Assembly (NCBI RefSeq): GCF_002009015.1
Contig: NZ_LZDE01000342.1
Span: 19,740-83,739 of the forward strand
Length of the DNA: 64,000 nucleotides
Direction: 5' to 3'
Origin: Microbulbifer mangrovi
GTDB lineage: Bacteria; Pseudomonadota; Gammaproteobacteria; Pseudomonadales; Cellvibrionaceae
The notes beneath the pieces were generated by a model that was not told the origin of the DNA, did not search any database, and saw only the letters and a list, made by a program, of their open reading frames with translations. Positions 1 to 8,658 of this stretch are shown here, in pieces. Position 1 is the stretch's first letter. The number at the start of each line of letters is the position of its first letter. The translations under genes and the position numbers were made by a program.

Positions 1-874
1 CGAGGATCTGCGCCTTTTTCCGGTATTCCCCGTCATCCGCGAGCACATGCGGATAATCTTTCAGGTGCACGCCGCAGCCAGATGCAGTAGAAACAATGGC
101 ACGCAGAGGCGGGCTTTCAGCTTGCTGCTGCTCGTAAAGGGACCACCAGGCATCGATATTTGCGCGCGCCAGTGCCCGCGCCTGCGCTTCGCCGCTGGTA
201 TGGAAGCTTGCTGCACCACAGCAGCTGGCTACCGCACTAATGCAGACCGGCACACTACAATGTCGCAATATCTTTTCCAGGGCAGCGTCGGTTTGCGGCC
301 TCAGCGAGGGCTGCACACATCCGCGCACGATCAGCACCGCGCCGGCATCAACCACCGGAAGTACGGTGCTTGCGGTGAGCGCCGGGCTGGCGATTGATAC
401 CCTTTTTTTCTCCGGAGGAAAGTAAACGCGTTTGATACCCGCCGGCAGCAGTGCTGAAAACCGGCGACCTATTCCCATAAACCCGGCAAAAAGACCCGGA
501 GTTACCAGCAGGTTTCTGAGCCCCCAGCGCAGTGTCTTCTGCCAGGGACTGCGAGGTGCGAGGCGCTCGCTGGCATGGCGGCCGATTGCCACCAGCTTGT
601 GATACTCCACGCCGGAGGGACAAGTGGTTTCGCAACTGAGGCAGGTGACACACCGATCGAGATGGGTGCGAGTGGCCTCGCTCGCGGCACCCTGCTCCAG
701 CATTTCCTTGATCAGGTAAATGCGTCCCCGCGGGCTGTCCAGCTCATTGCCACCCTGTAGATAGGTGGGACAGGTTGCAGTGCAAAAACCACAGTGTACG
801 CAGGCATTCAATACCTGCTCGGCGCGTTGTTTCTCAGACTCGTCCAGAAGCCCTTCGATCAGATTGACCTGCAT
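1..874 (-). CDS. glcF: Glycolate/D-lactate oxidase iron-sulfur subunit GlcF (C-terminus cut by window edge)
   Basis: This is the electron-transfer subunit of a GlcDEF-type 2-hydroxyacid oxidase, passing electrons from the flavin subunits to the respiratory chain at the inner membrane. The frame is open from an ATG at 874 to the window edge, giving the first 291 residues. Two ferredoxin-like motifs are visible: Cys25, 28, 31, 35 (CVHCGFCTATCP) and Cys75, 78, 81, 85 (CVTCLSCETTCP). The heterodisulfide-reductase-like CCG motif follows (SCCGAASFH) near residue 225. The start overlaps the glcE stop by one base (TAATG), so the two are translationally coupled. The C-terminal part, normally with a second CCG motif, lies outside the window. 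Whether the substrate is glycolate or D-lactate cannot be read from this subunit. Confidence 0.9.
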   Translation of the reverse strand, partial: MQVNLIEGLLDESEKQRAEQVLNACVHCGFCTATCPTYLQGGNELDSPRGRIYLIKEMLEQGAASEATRTHLDRCVTCLSCETTCPSGVEYHKLVAIGRHASERLAPRSPWQKTLRWGLRNLLVTPGLFAGFMGIGRRFSALLPAGIKRVYFPPEKKRVSIASPALTASTVLPVVDAGAVLIVRGCVQPSLRPQTDAALEKILRHCSVPVCISAVASCCGAASFHTSGEAQARALARANIDAWWSLYEQQQAESPPLRAIVSTASGCGVHLKDYPHVLADDGEYRKKAQIL

Positions 875-2001
875 TAGTGCCCCACTCCCTGACCCAAGCG
901 GCCGGACGGATCGGCGCTGCTGTAAAATCGCGACCGGAAGAGTACCGGATTAAACAGTCCCTGCGGATCCAGCGCGTCGCGCAGTGCGCGATGCCACTCC
1001 GGGGCATCCGCCTGAACAGAGATCACCGGTCCGCGCAATACCTGGACGAAGCCACCCAGGTCGGCAGCTTCACGGGCGAGCGCGTGGTGATCGCCATCCC
1101 GCACCCAAACCCGTGCACCTTCCCACTCAATCAGCGCCTGCCCGGCACGCACCGGTATTTGGGCATATCGGGGCAAATGCACACACGCGAGTCGCTCACC
1201 GCAGAAAAACGGCAGCTGTAAATTCGCCAAGGATGCCCAGTCGAAATCCGCAGTGTCGCCGCCCAATTGCGTGATCAGGTCCTGCACCGCGACGGCTCGC
1301 CCACTGATACGCAGGTGCAGGCGTCCATCCAGATAACAGGTACCGGTAAGTAACGGTCGCAGTTCGCGTGTGCGGCGCCACCACCGGCCCAACTCGTCGC
1401 GCGGGACCTCAAAACTCACCGAGGCCATATGTTCAGTGCGAGGTTGCAGGCGCAAAGTGACATCCAGAATCGCCCCCAGGGTACCCAGCGCCCCCACTTG
1501 CAGGCGCGCCAGATCATAGCCCGCTACATTTTTCATGACCTGCCCGCCGAAGTTGACGATTTCACCGCGGCCATTGATAAGCCTGCAGCCCAGCAGGCTG
1601 TCGCGCAGTGCCATACCAAACGCGCGGGAAGGTCCGTCCCAGCCGGAAGCAATGGCGCCACCCAGGGTACTTGTTGCGCAAGGTTGCGGTATTTCCGCAG
1701 CGAAGCTCTGGTTATGCTCTATCAGTAACGCTTCCAGTTCGCTCAGGGGTGTACCCGCGCGGGCACGCAGGGTGAGTTCCTCAGGCTGGTAGTCGATGAC
1801 GCCCCGGTGCGCACCAATTGCGAGGGTGGCATCGCCCGGTAATCCCAGTGCGACACGACTGCCGTTACCTCCCACCACCAGGTGCGGGCGAGGGATCTCA
1901 GCGGCCTCAAGCCCCATGTTTGCGGAATAGCATTCGCGTACCTGTGCCGCGAGGCGCTCCGAATAATCCTGATCCTTGGACGGGTTTATTATTTCATCCA
2001 C
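874..2001 (-). CDS. glcE: Glycolate/D-lactate oxidase FAD-binding subunit GlcE
   Basis: The 375-residue product is the second flavin-type subunit of the GlcDEF complex. It has an FAD_binding_4-type N-terminal half: the segments GTPLSELEALL and STLGGAIASGWDGPSRAFG correspond to the family's FAD loop, and LLGCRLINGRGE to the core strand. The C-terminal region ends with LDPQGLFNPVLF, a pattern shared with GlcD-type enzymes. The GTG start at 2001 overlaps the end of glcD by 8 bases (GTGGATGA), and its stop overlaps the glcF start. This coupling shows one transcription unit glcD-glcE-glcF. Assignment to the family is firm; the substrate is open (see finding on D-lactate). Confidence 0.9.
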   Translation of the reverse strand: MDEIINPSKDQDYSERLAAQVRECYSANMGLEAAEIPRPHLVVGGNGSRVALGLPGDATLAIGAHRGVIDYQPEELTLRARAGTPLSELEALLIEHNQSFAAEIPQPCATSTLGGAIASGWDGPSRAFGMALRDSLLGCRLINGRGEIVNFGGQVMKNVAGYDLARLQVGALGTLGAILDVTLRLQPRTEHMASVSFEVPRDELGRWWRRTRELRPLLTGTCYLDGRLHLRISGRAVAVQDLITQLGGDTADFDWASLANLQLPFFCGERLACVHLPRYAQIPVRAGQALIEWEGARVWVRDGDHHALAREAADLGGFVQVLRGPVISVQADAPEWHRALRDALDPQGLFNPVLFRSRFYSSADPSGRLGQGVGH

Positions 2002-3457
2002 GAGCGTGCCTCAACGCGCGATATTCCTGACAGCGGGCCAGAGTGGGAATCTGCTTGTCGGGGTTCAACAACTGGAAAGGATCCAGGGCGCGCTTGATTG
2101 CACGAAACTGTTCCAGCTCGGCATCGGTGAATTGGACCGCCATCTGGTTGATTTTTTCGATACCCACGCCGTGTTCGCCGGTGATGGTACCGCCCACGGA
2201 GATACAGTATTCGAGGATGTCCGCGGCCAGTTTTTCCGTGCGCTCCAGGGCATCCGGTTCGCTGCCGTCAAACATGATGATCGGATGCAGGTTGCCATCT
2301 CCTGCGTGGAATACATTGGCAACCCGAAGGCGGTATTGATCGGCAAACCGCGCGGTCGCTTCCAGCACCTCGCCGATACGGTGCCGGGGCACCGTACCGT
2401 CAATACAGTAGTAATCCGGACTCAATCGGCCAATGGCCGGGAAAGCACTCTTGCGCCCCTTCCACCAACGGGCCCTCTGCAACGTATCGGTGGCCAGCTG
2501 CACCTGCACTGCGCCCGATGCACTCAACACCTGCTCCACCACCGCAAGCTCCGCGTCGACTTCCAGGGGGTGTCCGTCCAGATCAATCAGCAGTATCGCT
2601 GCCGCTTCCAGGTTATAGCCGGCGTGGCAAAATGCTTCGGTGGCTGAAATAGCGAGCTTGTCCATCATTTCCAGTGCGGCGGGAATCACGCCAGCCCGCA
2701 CGATGGCGGATACCGCGTCTGCAGCGGTGCGCACGCTGTCAAAGTCCGCCATCAGGGTATGTGTTTTTTCCGGTAGTGGTGTCAACTTGACGGTGACTTC
2801 GGTAATGACACCCAGCCCACCTTCGCTCCCATGCACCAGTGCCAGCAAGTCGTAACCTGGTTGGCTGAGGCAATCACCGCCCAGAGTCAGCACTTCACCC
2901 ACATGGCCCGCTGCGGCGGAAACTACGCGCGCAGAAAGCACATTCTGCACGGTGACGCCGTATTTCAGGCAGTGCACGCCGCCGGCATTTTCTGCGACAT
3001 TACCGCCAATGGAACAAGCGATCTGGGAGGATGGATCCGGCGCATAGTAAAGTCCGTGGGGCGCTGCGGCAGTAGAAATCTGCTGATTGATTACCCCAGG
3101 CTGCACCCGCGCAGTCATTGCGTGCGGGTCCAGGTCAAGAATCCGGTTCATGGGTGCCGTGACTAGAAGTAAACCCTGCGCCAAGGGCTTGGCACCCGCG
3201 GATAGGCCGGTGCCAGCACCGCGGGAAACCAGAGGCACGCCAAATTCATGGCACAAACGGACCGCCGCAACCACATCGTGCTCACTGTGAGCGAGGGCCA
3301 CCGCAAGCGGCTCCTGACAATAGACCGGTAGCGCATCGCACTCAAACGGAGAGGTATTTTCGCGCCCACACAGCAAGCGTTCGCCGGGAAACACGCTGCG
3401 GAGTGCGGCGAGAAATGCCTGCATACTGGAATCTTCACACTGGGTCACGCGGTCCAC
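1994..3457 (-). CDS. glcD: Glycolate/D-lactate oxidase catalytic flavoprotein GlcD
   Basis: This FAD-linked 2-hydroxyacid oxidase would oxidise glycolate or D-lactate. Evidence: an FAD_binding_4 domain (VSRGAGTGLSAGA, then SSQIACSIGGNVAENAGG around residues 145-160) and a C-terminal FAD-oxidase domain with VFHAGDGNLHP and the late GEHGVGIEK motif, which holds conserved active-site histidines. The length of 487 residues fits the roughly 500 of E. coli GlcD. The start is uncertain: GTG at 3457, GTG at 3448 (8 bases after GAGG) or ATG at 3424 are all possible. Only 28 bases separate it from nagX, in the same direction, so it may be read with the muropeptide operon upstream. Since MurNAc carries a D-lactyl ether, lactate oxidation would fit that context. 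Confidence 0.9.
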   Translation of the reverse strand: MDRVTQCEDSSMQAFLAALRSVFPGERLLCGRENTSPFECDALPVYCQEPLAVALAHSEHDVVAAVRLCHEFGVPLVSRGAGTGLSAGAKPLAQGLLLVTAPMNRILDLDPHAMTARVQPGVINQQISTAAAPHGLYYAPDPSSQIACSIGGNVAENAGGVHCLKYGVTVQNVLSARVVSAAAGHVGEVLTLGGDCLSQPGYDLLALVHGSEGGLGVITEVTVKLTPLPEKTHTLMADFDSVRTAADAVSAIVRAGVIPAALEMMDKLAISATEAFCHAGYNLEAAAILLIDLDGHPLEVDAELAVVEQVLSASGAVQVQLATDTLQRARWWKGRKSAFPAIGRLSPDYYCIDGTVPRHRIGEVLEATARFADQYRLRVANVFHAGDGNLHPIIMFDGSEPDALERTEKLAADILEYCISVGGTITGEHGVGIEKINQMAVQFTDAELEQFRAIKRALDPFQLLNPDKQIPTLARCQEYRALRHARG

Positions 3458-3485
3458 CTCAACCAGAGAGTCAATACAGCGAAGC

Positions 3486-4673
3486 TCACACTTTCCAGAT
3501 AATACGACGACGGTACATCTGCCACATCACCAGATAAAACAGTGCCAGGCTAGACACCGCAAATGCCAGCGATCCACCGTAGCTGCCAAATAAAGGCTGG
3601 AACACAGTATGGAACAACCAGCCTTTGAGCGTGGTATCCCCTACGGGCAGCATGATCAGCAGTCTTCCTACCACGCCCGCGAGCATAAACAGGGCAATGG
3701 CATTGACGCCGAACACTAGCAGCGGCGCCAGTGCGCGACGGCGTTCGCGGATATCCACCAGATAATAGAGACCAGCCAGCAACAGCGCGGACACACCGGC
3801 GGTAACCAGCGCAAAACTCGGCGACCAGAGCGCCTTGTTAATGGGCACCAGCGGATGCAGTAACTGCCCCACTATCAACATAGCAGCGCCGCCCAATGCC
3901 CAGATTCGACACAGGCGCAATTGTGATGTGCGATCCGCCCCCGCTTGCTTCCAGGCGAGACCGGCCAACACTCCCAGCAGACAGGTGGAAGCAGCCGCAA
4001 AGGTGGTCAGCACCCCCTCGGGATCGAATGGGAAAGGCTCGGCGCTGCGGTAATACACATGTTCGGCGCCAAGGAGCCACTGGTCGAGCCAGGCAGAGAA
4101 ATGATTGCCGAATACCAATTGCCCCTGAAAGGTGTCACCGGCGGCATTCTGATAGGGCAAAAACACCATCATCAGCCACGGTAACAGACAACAGAGCCCG
4201 GTCGCGATCACCAGTCCTCGCACAGAAAGCCAGCGCACCAGATAACAGCAGAAAATGTAAACTAGTGCGATGCGCTGCAATACGCCCATCCAGCGAATGC
4301 CTTCCAGGCGATCCTCCACCCAGCTGTAAGCGCTATCACGAAAATTGTAAAAAAATACCGCCAGAAACAGTCCCAGGGCAAACAGCTTGATGGCCCTGCT
4401 CCACTGCGTCCAGCCGACCGCGGGAAAAGGTCTGCTGCGCCCACAGGAGAGCACCATGGATAATCCAACCACAAACAGAAACAGTGGGAAAATCACATCG
4501 GTCGGTGTCCAGCCATGCCACTCTGCATGGGCCATAGGCGCGTAGACGTAAGACCAGCTGCCGGGATTGTTGACCAGAACCATGGCGGCAATGGCGAGCC
4601 CCCGCAGCAGGTCCACCGACATCAGCCGACCGCCAGGTACTTGTTGCAGGATATCGTTGATGTGCCGCCGCAC
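3486..4673 (-). CDS. nagX: NagX-like multi-pass membrane protein (HGSNAT/DUF5009 family)
   Basis: This 395-residue inner-membrane protein has about ten to eleven hydrophobic segments. The N-terminal signature SVDLLRGLAIAAMVLVNNPG followed by WHGWTPTDVIFPLFLFVVG is typical of the family containing human heparan-alpha-glucosaminide N-acetyltransferase and bacterial NagX. The family is linked to amino-sugar use; members are thought to acetylate or transport amino sugars, but the bacterial role is not settled. The GTG start at 4673 lies 2 bases after the DdpX-NamZ stop, with GGAG 8 bases upstream of it. Its place just after a MurNAc-releasing enzyme suggests it handles GlcNAc/MurNAc-type sugars at the membrane. 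Confidence 0.8.
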   Translation of the reverse strand: MRRHINDILQQVPGGRLMSVDLLRGLAIAAMVLVNNPGSWSYVYAPMAHAEWHGWTPTDVIFPLFLFVVGLSMVLSCGRSRPFPAVGWTQWSRAIKLFALGLFLAVFFYNFRDSAYSWVEDRLEGIRWMGVLQRIALVYIFCCYLVRWLSVRGLVIATGLCCLLPWLMMVFLPYQNAAGDTFQGQLVFGNHFSAWLDQWLLGAEHVYYRSAEPFPFDPEGVLTTFAAASTCLLGVLAGLAWKQAGADRTSQLRLCRIWALGGAAMLIVGQLLHPLVPINKALWSPSFALVTAGVSALLLAGLYYLVDIRERRRALAPLLVFGVNAIALFMLAGVVGRLLIMLPVGDTTLKGWLFHTVFQPLFGSYGGSLAFAVSSLALFYLVMWQMYRRRIIWKV

Positions 4674-4675
4674 TC

Positions 4676-6544
4676 TTATTTCTCCGGGTACAGCAGGTAA
4701 GGCTGCCGCTGTTCGCGATAGGCAGCGAGATCCGCCTGCCAGGAATCACGAATCTTTTCCGCACTGGCACCGTCCATGATGGCTTTGCGCAACTGGTCTG
4801 TACCCGCGAGTTTGTCGAAAAAGCGGGGGCGTGAGAAAAACACCTCGGGCGACACTCCGGTGCGCAGGGACCAGGAGAGTAAAGGCTCGAGTGAAAAGCG
4901 CACACGTGAATCCGCATTGCGTAAATCGTCGCCTTTCAGTGATGTACCCTTGTGCTTGGGATTCTCGCTGGCACCGGCCACCGGCTGCGGGGTAAACGCG
5001 AAGGTGCCCTGCCGATCGTCCGGATGCCCCAGCACCTGAAATGGAAATGCAGTACCGCGCCCGACACTCACCGTGGTGCCCTCGAACAGCCCCAGCGAAG
5101 GGTACAGCCGGATGGACAAGTCATTAGGCAGGTTCGGCGATGGACGCACAGGTAAGCTGTACGCCATGCTCTTGCGGTAGTTCGCCGCCGGGATCACGGT
5201 CAGCGCACATTGCGCACCACCTTCGAGCCAGCCTTCCCCGTTAATCATTTGCGCCAGCTCACCCACCGTCATACCGTGTACCAGTGGGATGGGGTGCATA
5301 CCCACAAAGCTCTGAAAAGATTTTTCCAGCACCGGCCCATCGATATAGTCCCCATTCGGGTTCGGTCGATCCAGCACCATCAGCGGCACCTGGTGATCGG
5401 CACAGGCCTGCATCAGATAATGGAGAGAACTGATGTAGGTGTAGAAGCGCACCCCTACATCCTGGATATCAAATACCAGCCAATCCAGTTCCGCCAGATT
5501 CTCCGCGCTCGGTGCGTAGTTGCCACCGTACAGGGAGACAATTGGCAGCCCGCTCGGGCCGTCGATACCATCTTCGACTTTGCCACCATTTTCCACGTTA
5601 CCGCGTACACCGTGTTCCAGTGCGAATATTTTCTGCAGACTCACCTGCCGTTGCTGCAGAAAGTCAATCAGGTGCAACTCGCCAACGCGGGAAGTCTGGT
5701 TTACCACAAGCCCCACTTTCTGATTGCGCAGCAGCGGCAGGTAGAGGTCGGCCTGCTCTGCACCGGTACGTAGCGCAGATGTGCGGGTGTCGCCATCCGT
5801 CAGCACGGCTTGCGCCACGGGCACATCAAAATAGGTGTCCGGGTAAGGCTCGGGTTTGAACGTGTAGTGCCACCACTCCTGCGTATAATTGACAAATCCC
5901 TCAGAAGTCATAACTTCACGCAGGCGCAGGCGATTGGCACGTGCAGCGGTATCGTTCAACGGATATTCTGTCGCCGAGCGCTCATCCATAAAATCAAAAC
6001 CGGTACCCATATCCAGTGCCTCACCGGTATCAACCTGGTACAGGGTCAAATCCACGGTGGCACCACGACTGTGCCCAGAGCGTTCAGCAATATAGCCGCG
6101 TTCAAACATCTCGGATTTTTTCTCGCGAGGATAAAAATCCGCTTTGGTGCTGTGATCTTCGGGAGCAGCGGCCCAGCGCACGAAATGATTGACAGCCTGC
6201 TGGGGGCGATAGCAGTCAAACAATTCGAGACCCAGCCCTTCTTGCGCCAGCCGATCCGCTACTTTTTCCAGCGCGCGGGCGGCTGCCGGCGCCAACAGAC
6301 AGAGGTTTTCCCGGTACCCATCCAGAGGCTCGCCCACCAGGTTGTTGGCCGTTACATAGCGCATGGCGACCTTGATATTGCGACCGCGCACTGCTACAAA
6401 ATCTGGATTTTCCGGGGTAACCGCACTGGCCGCTTCCACCTGGCGACTTTCATCCTGCGAATAACACGCGGTGAGCCCAACACCGGCAATGACCACTGCG
6501 CCAACCAGGGCGAAAAACGCACCTTGCTTCCATCCCTTTTTCAC
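4676..6544 (-). CDS. Lipoprotein fusion: D-Ala-D-Ala dipeptidase (VanX/DdpX-like) + exo-beta-N-acetylmuramidase (NamZ/DUF1343)
   Basis: This 622-residue protein joins two peptidoglycan enzymes. Residues 1-27 form a lipoprotein signal (LTAC, Cys27). Residues 45-240 are a peptidase M15D domain with all zinc and catalytic residues: SGHSRGATVD (His158, Asp165) and QEWWH (Glu223, His226), as in VanX/DdpX, which split D-Ala-D-Ala. Residues about 250-622 are a DUF1343 domain like Bacillus NamZ (YbbC), which releases MurNAc from non-reducing ends; ALEHGVRGN, VFDIQDVGVRFYTY and DRPNPNG are its hallmarks. The GTG start overlaps the upstream stop by 4 bases (GTGA). The two domains normally occur on separate proteins as far as I know. 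Confidence 0.88.
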   Translation of the reverse strand: MKKGWKQGAFFALVGAVVIAGVGLTACYSQDESRQVEAASAVTPENPDFVAVRGRNIKVAMRYVTANNLVGEPLDGYRENLCLLAPAAARALEKVADRLAQEGLGLELFDCYRPQQAVNHFVRWAAAPEDHSTKADFYPREKKSEMFERGYIAERSGHSRGATVDLTLYQVDTGEALDMGTGFDFMDERSATEYPLNDTAARANRLRLREVMTSEGFVNYTQEWWHYTFKPEPYPDTYFDVPVAQAVLTDGDTRTSALRTGAEQADLYLPLLRNQKVGLVVNQTSRVGELHLIDFLQQRQVSLQKIFALEHGVRGNVENGGKVEDGIDGPSGLPIVSLYGGNYAPSAENLAELDWLVFDIQDVGVRFYTYISSLHYLMQACADHQVPLMVLDRPNPNGDYIDGPVLEKSFQSFVGMHPIPLVHGMTVGELAQMINGEGWLEGGAQCALTVIPAANYRKSMAYSLPVRPSPNLPNDLSIRLYPSLGLFEGTTVSVGRGTAFPFQVLGHPDDRQGTFAFTPQPVAGASENPKHKGTSLKGDDLRNADSRVRFSLEPLLSWSLRTGVSPEVFFSRPRFFDKLAGTDQLRKAIMDGASAEKIRDSWQADLAAYREQRQPYLLYPEK

Positions 6545-8601
6545 ACTGCCTCCCCGGATGATCCAACACGGGACGCCAGAACCTCTGACGACGCCGCGGT
6601 GTTGTGCAACGTGAATAGTTCCGCGTATTCCTGCATCGCTGAAACGGTCTCACTCTCGGTCAAAACACGCAGCGCCGGGAGCAGATCCACGCGACGCAGG
6701 CCGTGCATTTCCAGATCGGCACGCTCGCTGGTGAACGCGATGATGGCATCGAGAATTTTTTCGGTAATTTCCTGGCCGGGCACCAGTAGAGGGATACCCG
6801 GCGGATACGGGACCACTTCATCACAGGCAACGCGACCGATTAATGCCGCGCGTCCATCCCCTTCCCACGCAAGTTTCTCCCCGCGGGCAAAATATGCTGT
6901 GCGCGGCAGGGCCACAATCGCACTGAGGTCGGGCAGTCGCTGTCCGCGTACAGGCTCTCCATCATTGCCAATGGAAGCAACCCGGCGCGCCCGCATACTG
7001 TACGCTTCATCCGACAACTTGCGCAGTGCCTGCTTCAGACGCAATACCTTGCTCTCGGTGGTGCCGATAGTGACCAGGAAAGACAGTGTATTGTGGGTGT
7101 TCTTCTCTACCTGAATTCCGAATTCGGTAAATAACGCAGCCTGCGCGTCCGGTGCACTAACACCCGCACATCCCACATCAATGGTTACTTTTGTAGGGTC
7201 GAGGCGAATGTCGTCCTTGGCCAACACACGGCCACAGAGGTCTTCCGCGTTAAGGCTTTGAAAAACGGTATTCTGATCGACAAACTGACGAATTTCTTCC
7301 GCAAACCCCAAAGTGCGATCCAGTACCTGATAGCCCTCAATACTCATCTGCTTGCGCGCCACATCCAGACTGGCAATCATGCCGTACTGCGGGCTGGTTG
7401 AGGTGTGCATATTGATATCTTCACGAAATCCGGCTGTGTCGAACCCTTCGCGATCGCGTCCGTTGTTCGAAGACCGCCAAGAAAAATCTCCGACGTGAAT
7501 CATGCTCGCCTGTGAAAAAGCCGACAGCATCTTGTGCGTTGACTGGGTAACAAAGTCGGCACCACATTCCAGCGCCGTCGGGCGCAGCACCGGGTGAAAA
7601 CGACCGTGTGCATACCAGGCTTCATCGATCAGGACAAACAGTCCCGCGGCGTGCGCGTATTCAATGATCGGGCGCAGGTCGTAACGCAGGCCATCGTAAG
7701 TACATGAAGTTAGTACCAGCAAACGGGCGCCGGGGTTGGCGTCGATGGCACTAAAGATTTCCCGCTTAGGCACCGGACCGTAAATGCCATAGTGTTGATT
7801 AACGGCAGACTCGAGGTAAACAGGCAGCGCACCGCTCATAATCATCGCGTGGTGTACAGACTTGTGGCAATTGCGGTCGACGATTACCCGATCGCCATGA
7901 CGCAGCAGGTGCTGCAGCACGATTTTGTTTGAGGTGGAGGTGCCATTGGTGACAAAGTAACTCTGGTGCGCACCAAATGCTTTGGCGGTAAGTTGCTGGG
8001 CCTGACGAATCACACTGATGGGGTCCATCAGCGAGTCCAGCATTTTTACGCTCACTGAAAGGTCGGTATTGAAGATATGCTCGCCCATAAATCGATAAAA
8101 ATCAGCGATCCATGGGCTGGTGCTTAGACTATCACCACTGGAGTGTCCAGGGGTATGCCAGGAATCTCGCGCTGCGTAGACATACTCCCGCAATGCATCG
8201 GCAAAAGGGGTTGCGATGCGTTCCAGCAGAATTCGCCGCAAGGTGCGGTACACCACGCCGTAATTGGACTCGCCCCGGGAAATCACACATTCAAAGCCTG
8301 CGCCGCTGGCTTCATCCGCACCAGTCAGTATTACACTGTCGATCTCCGCCCGCCGCGCCCGCACCCGCGCCAGGATAGCGGCCACACTGTCGTCACTGAG
8401 CCCCTTATCGTCCACCACCAGGATCTGCAGGGCACCACGTGCGAGCACCGATTCCAACCCTTCCTCGCTGACGTGCGTGAATGCCAGCGCGACGGGCGCA
8501 TCCATATCGTGGTCGGCGAGCGGTTTCAGCTCTTCTGTCCAGCGAGCGGCAAATGCATTGTCGCTGGTAAGTAGTACTATTTCACAAGGGCACTGCGTCA
8601 T
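6541..8601 (-). CDS. PLP-dependent Orn/Lys/Arg-type amino acid decarboxylase
   Basis: The 686-residue product has the three-part layout of basic amino acid decarboxylases: an N-terminal receiver-like wing (about 1-115), a PLP fold-type I core and a C-terminal domain. STHKMLSAFSQASMIHV holds the PLP lysine, and LIDEAWYAHGRFHP the aspartate that contacts the pyridine nitrogen; FVTNGTSTSNKIV is the cofactor phosphate loop. I chose the ATG at 8601 (MTQCPCEIVLL) over an in-frame TTG at 8622. It is coupled to DdpX-NamZ by a 4-base overlap. Because meso-diaminopimelate and lysine are the basic products of stem-peptide breakdown, it may decarboxylate lysine or DAP. The exact substrate cannot be told from the sequence. 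Confidence 0.88.
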   Translation of the reverse strand: MTQCPCEIVLLTSDNAFAARWTEELKPLADHDMDAPVALAFTHVSEEGLESVLARGALQILVVDDKGLSDDSVAAILARVRARRAEIDSVILTGADEASGAGFECVISRGESNYGVVYRTLRRILLERIATPFADALREYVYAARDSWHTPGHSSGDSLSTSPWIADFYRFMGEHIFNTDLSVSVKMLDSLMDPISVIRQAQQLTAKAFGAHQSYFVTNGTSTSNKIVLQHLLRHGDRVIVDRNCHKSVHHAMIMSGALPVYLESAVNQHYGIYGPVPKREIFSAIDANPGARLLVLTSCTYDGLRYDLRPIIEYAHAAGLFVLIDEAWYAHGRFHPVLRPTALECGADFVTQSTHKMLSAFSQASMIHVGDFSWRSSNNGRDREGFDTAGFREDINMHTSTSPQYGMIASLDVARKQMSIEGYQVLDRTLGFAEEIRQFVDQNTVFQSLNAEDLCGRVLAKDDIRLDPTKVTIDVGCAGVSAPDAQAALFTEFGIQVEKNTHNTLSFLVTIGTTESKVLRLKQALRKLSDEAYSMRARRVASIGNDGEPVRGQRLPDLSAIVALPRTAYFARGEKLAWEGDGRAALIGRVACDEVVPYPPGIPLLVPGQEITEKILDAIIAFTSERADLEMHGLRRVDLLPALRVLTESETVSAMQEYAELFTLHNTAASSEVLASRVGSSGEAV

Positions 8602-8658
8602 TGTGCTTTCCCTTGTTGGCAACCCTTGCTATGCATCCCTATCTCTCCCTATCCAGCC

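Noticed and set aside
5810..7114. 434-codon open frame on the plus strand
   Set aside because: It lies antisense over the DdpX-NamZ and decarboxylase genes, which have intact families and motifs; composition looks like a GC-driven shadow.
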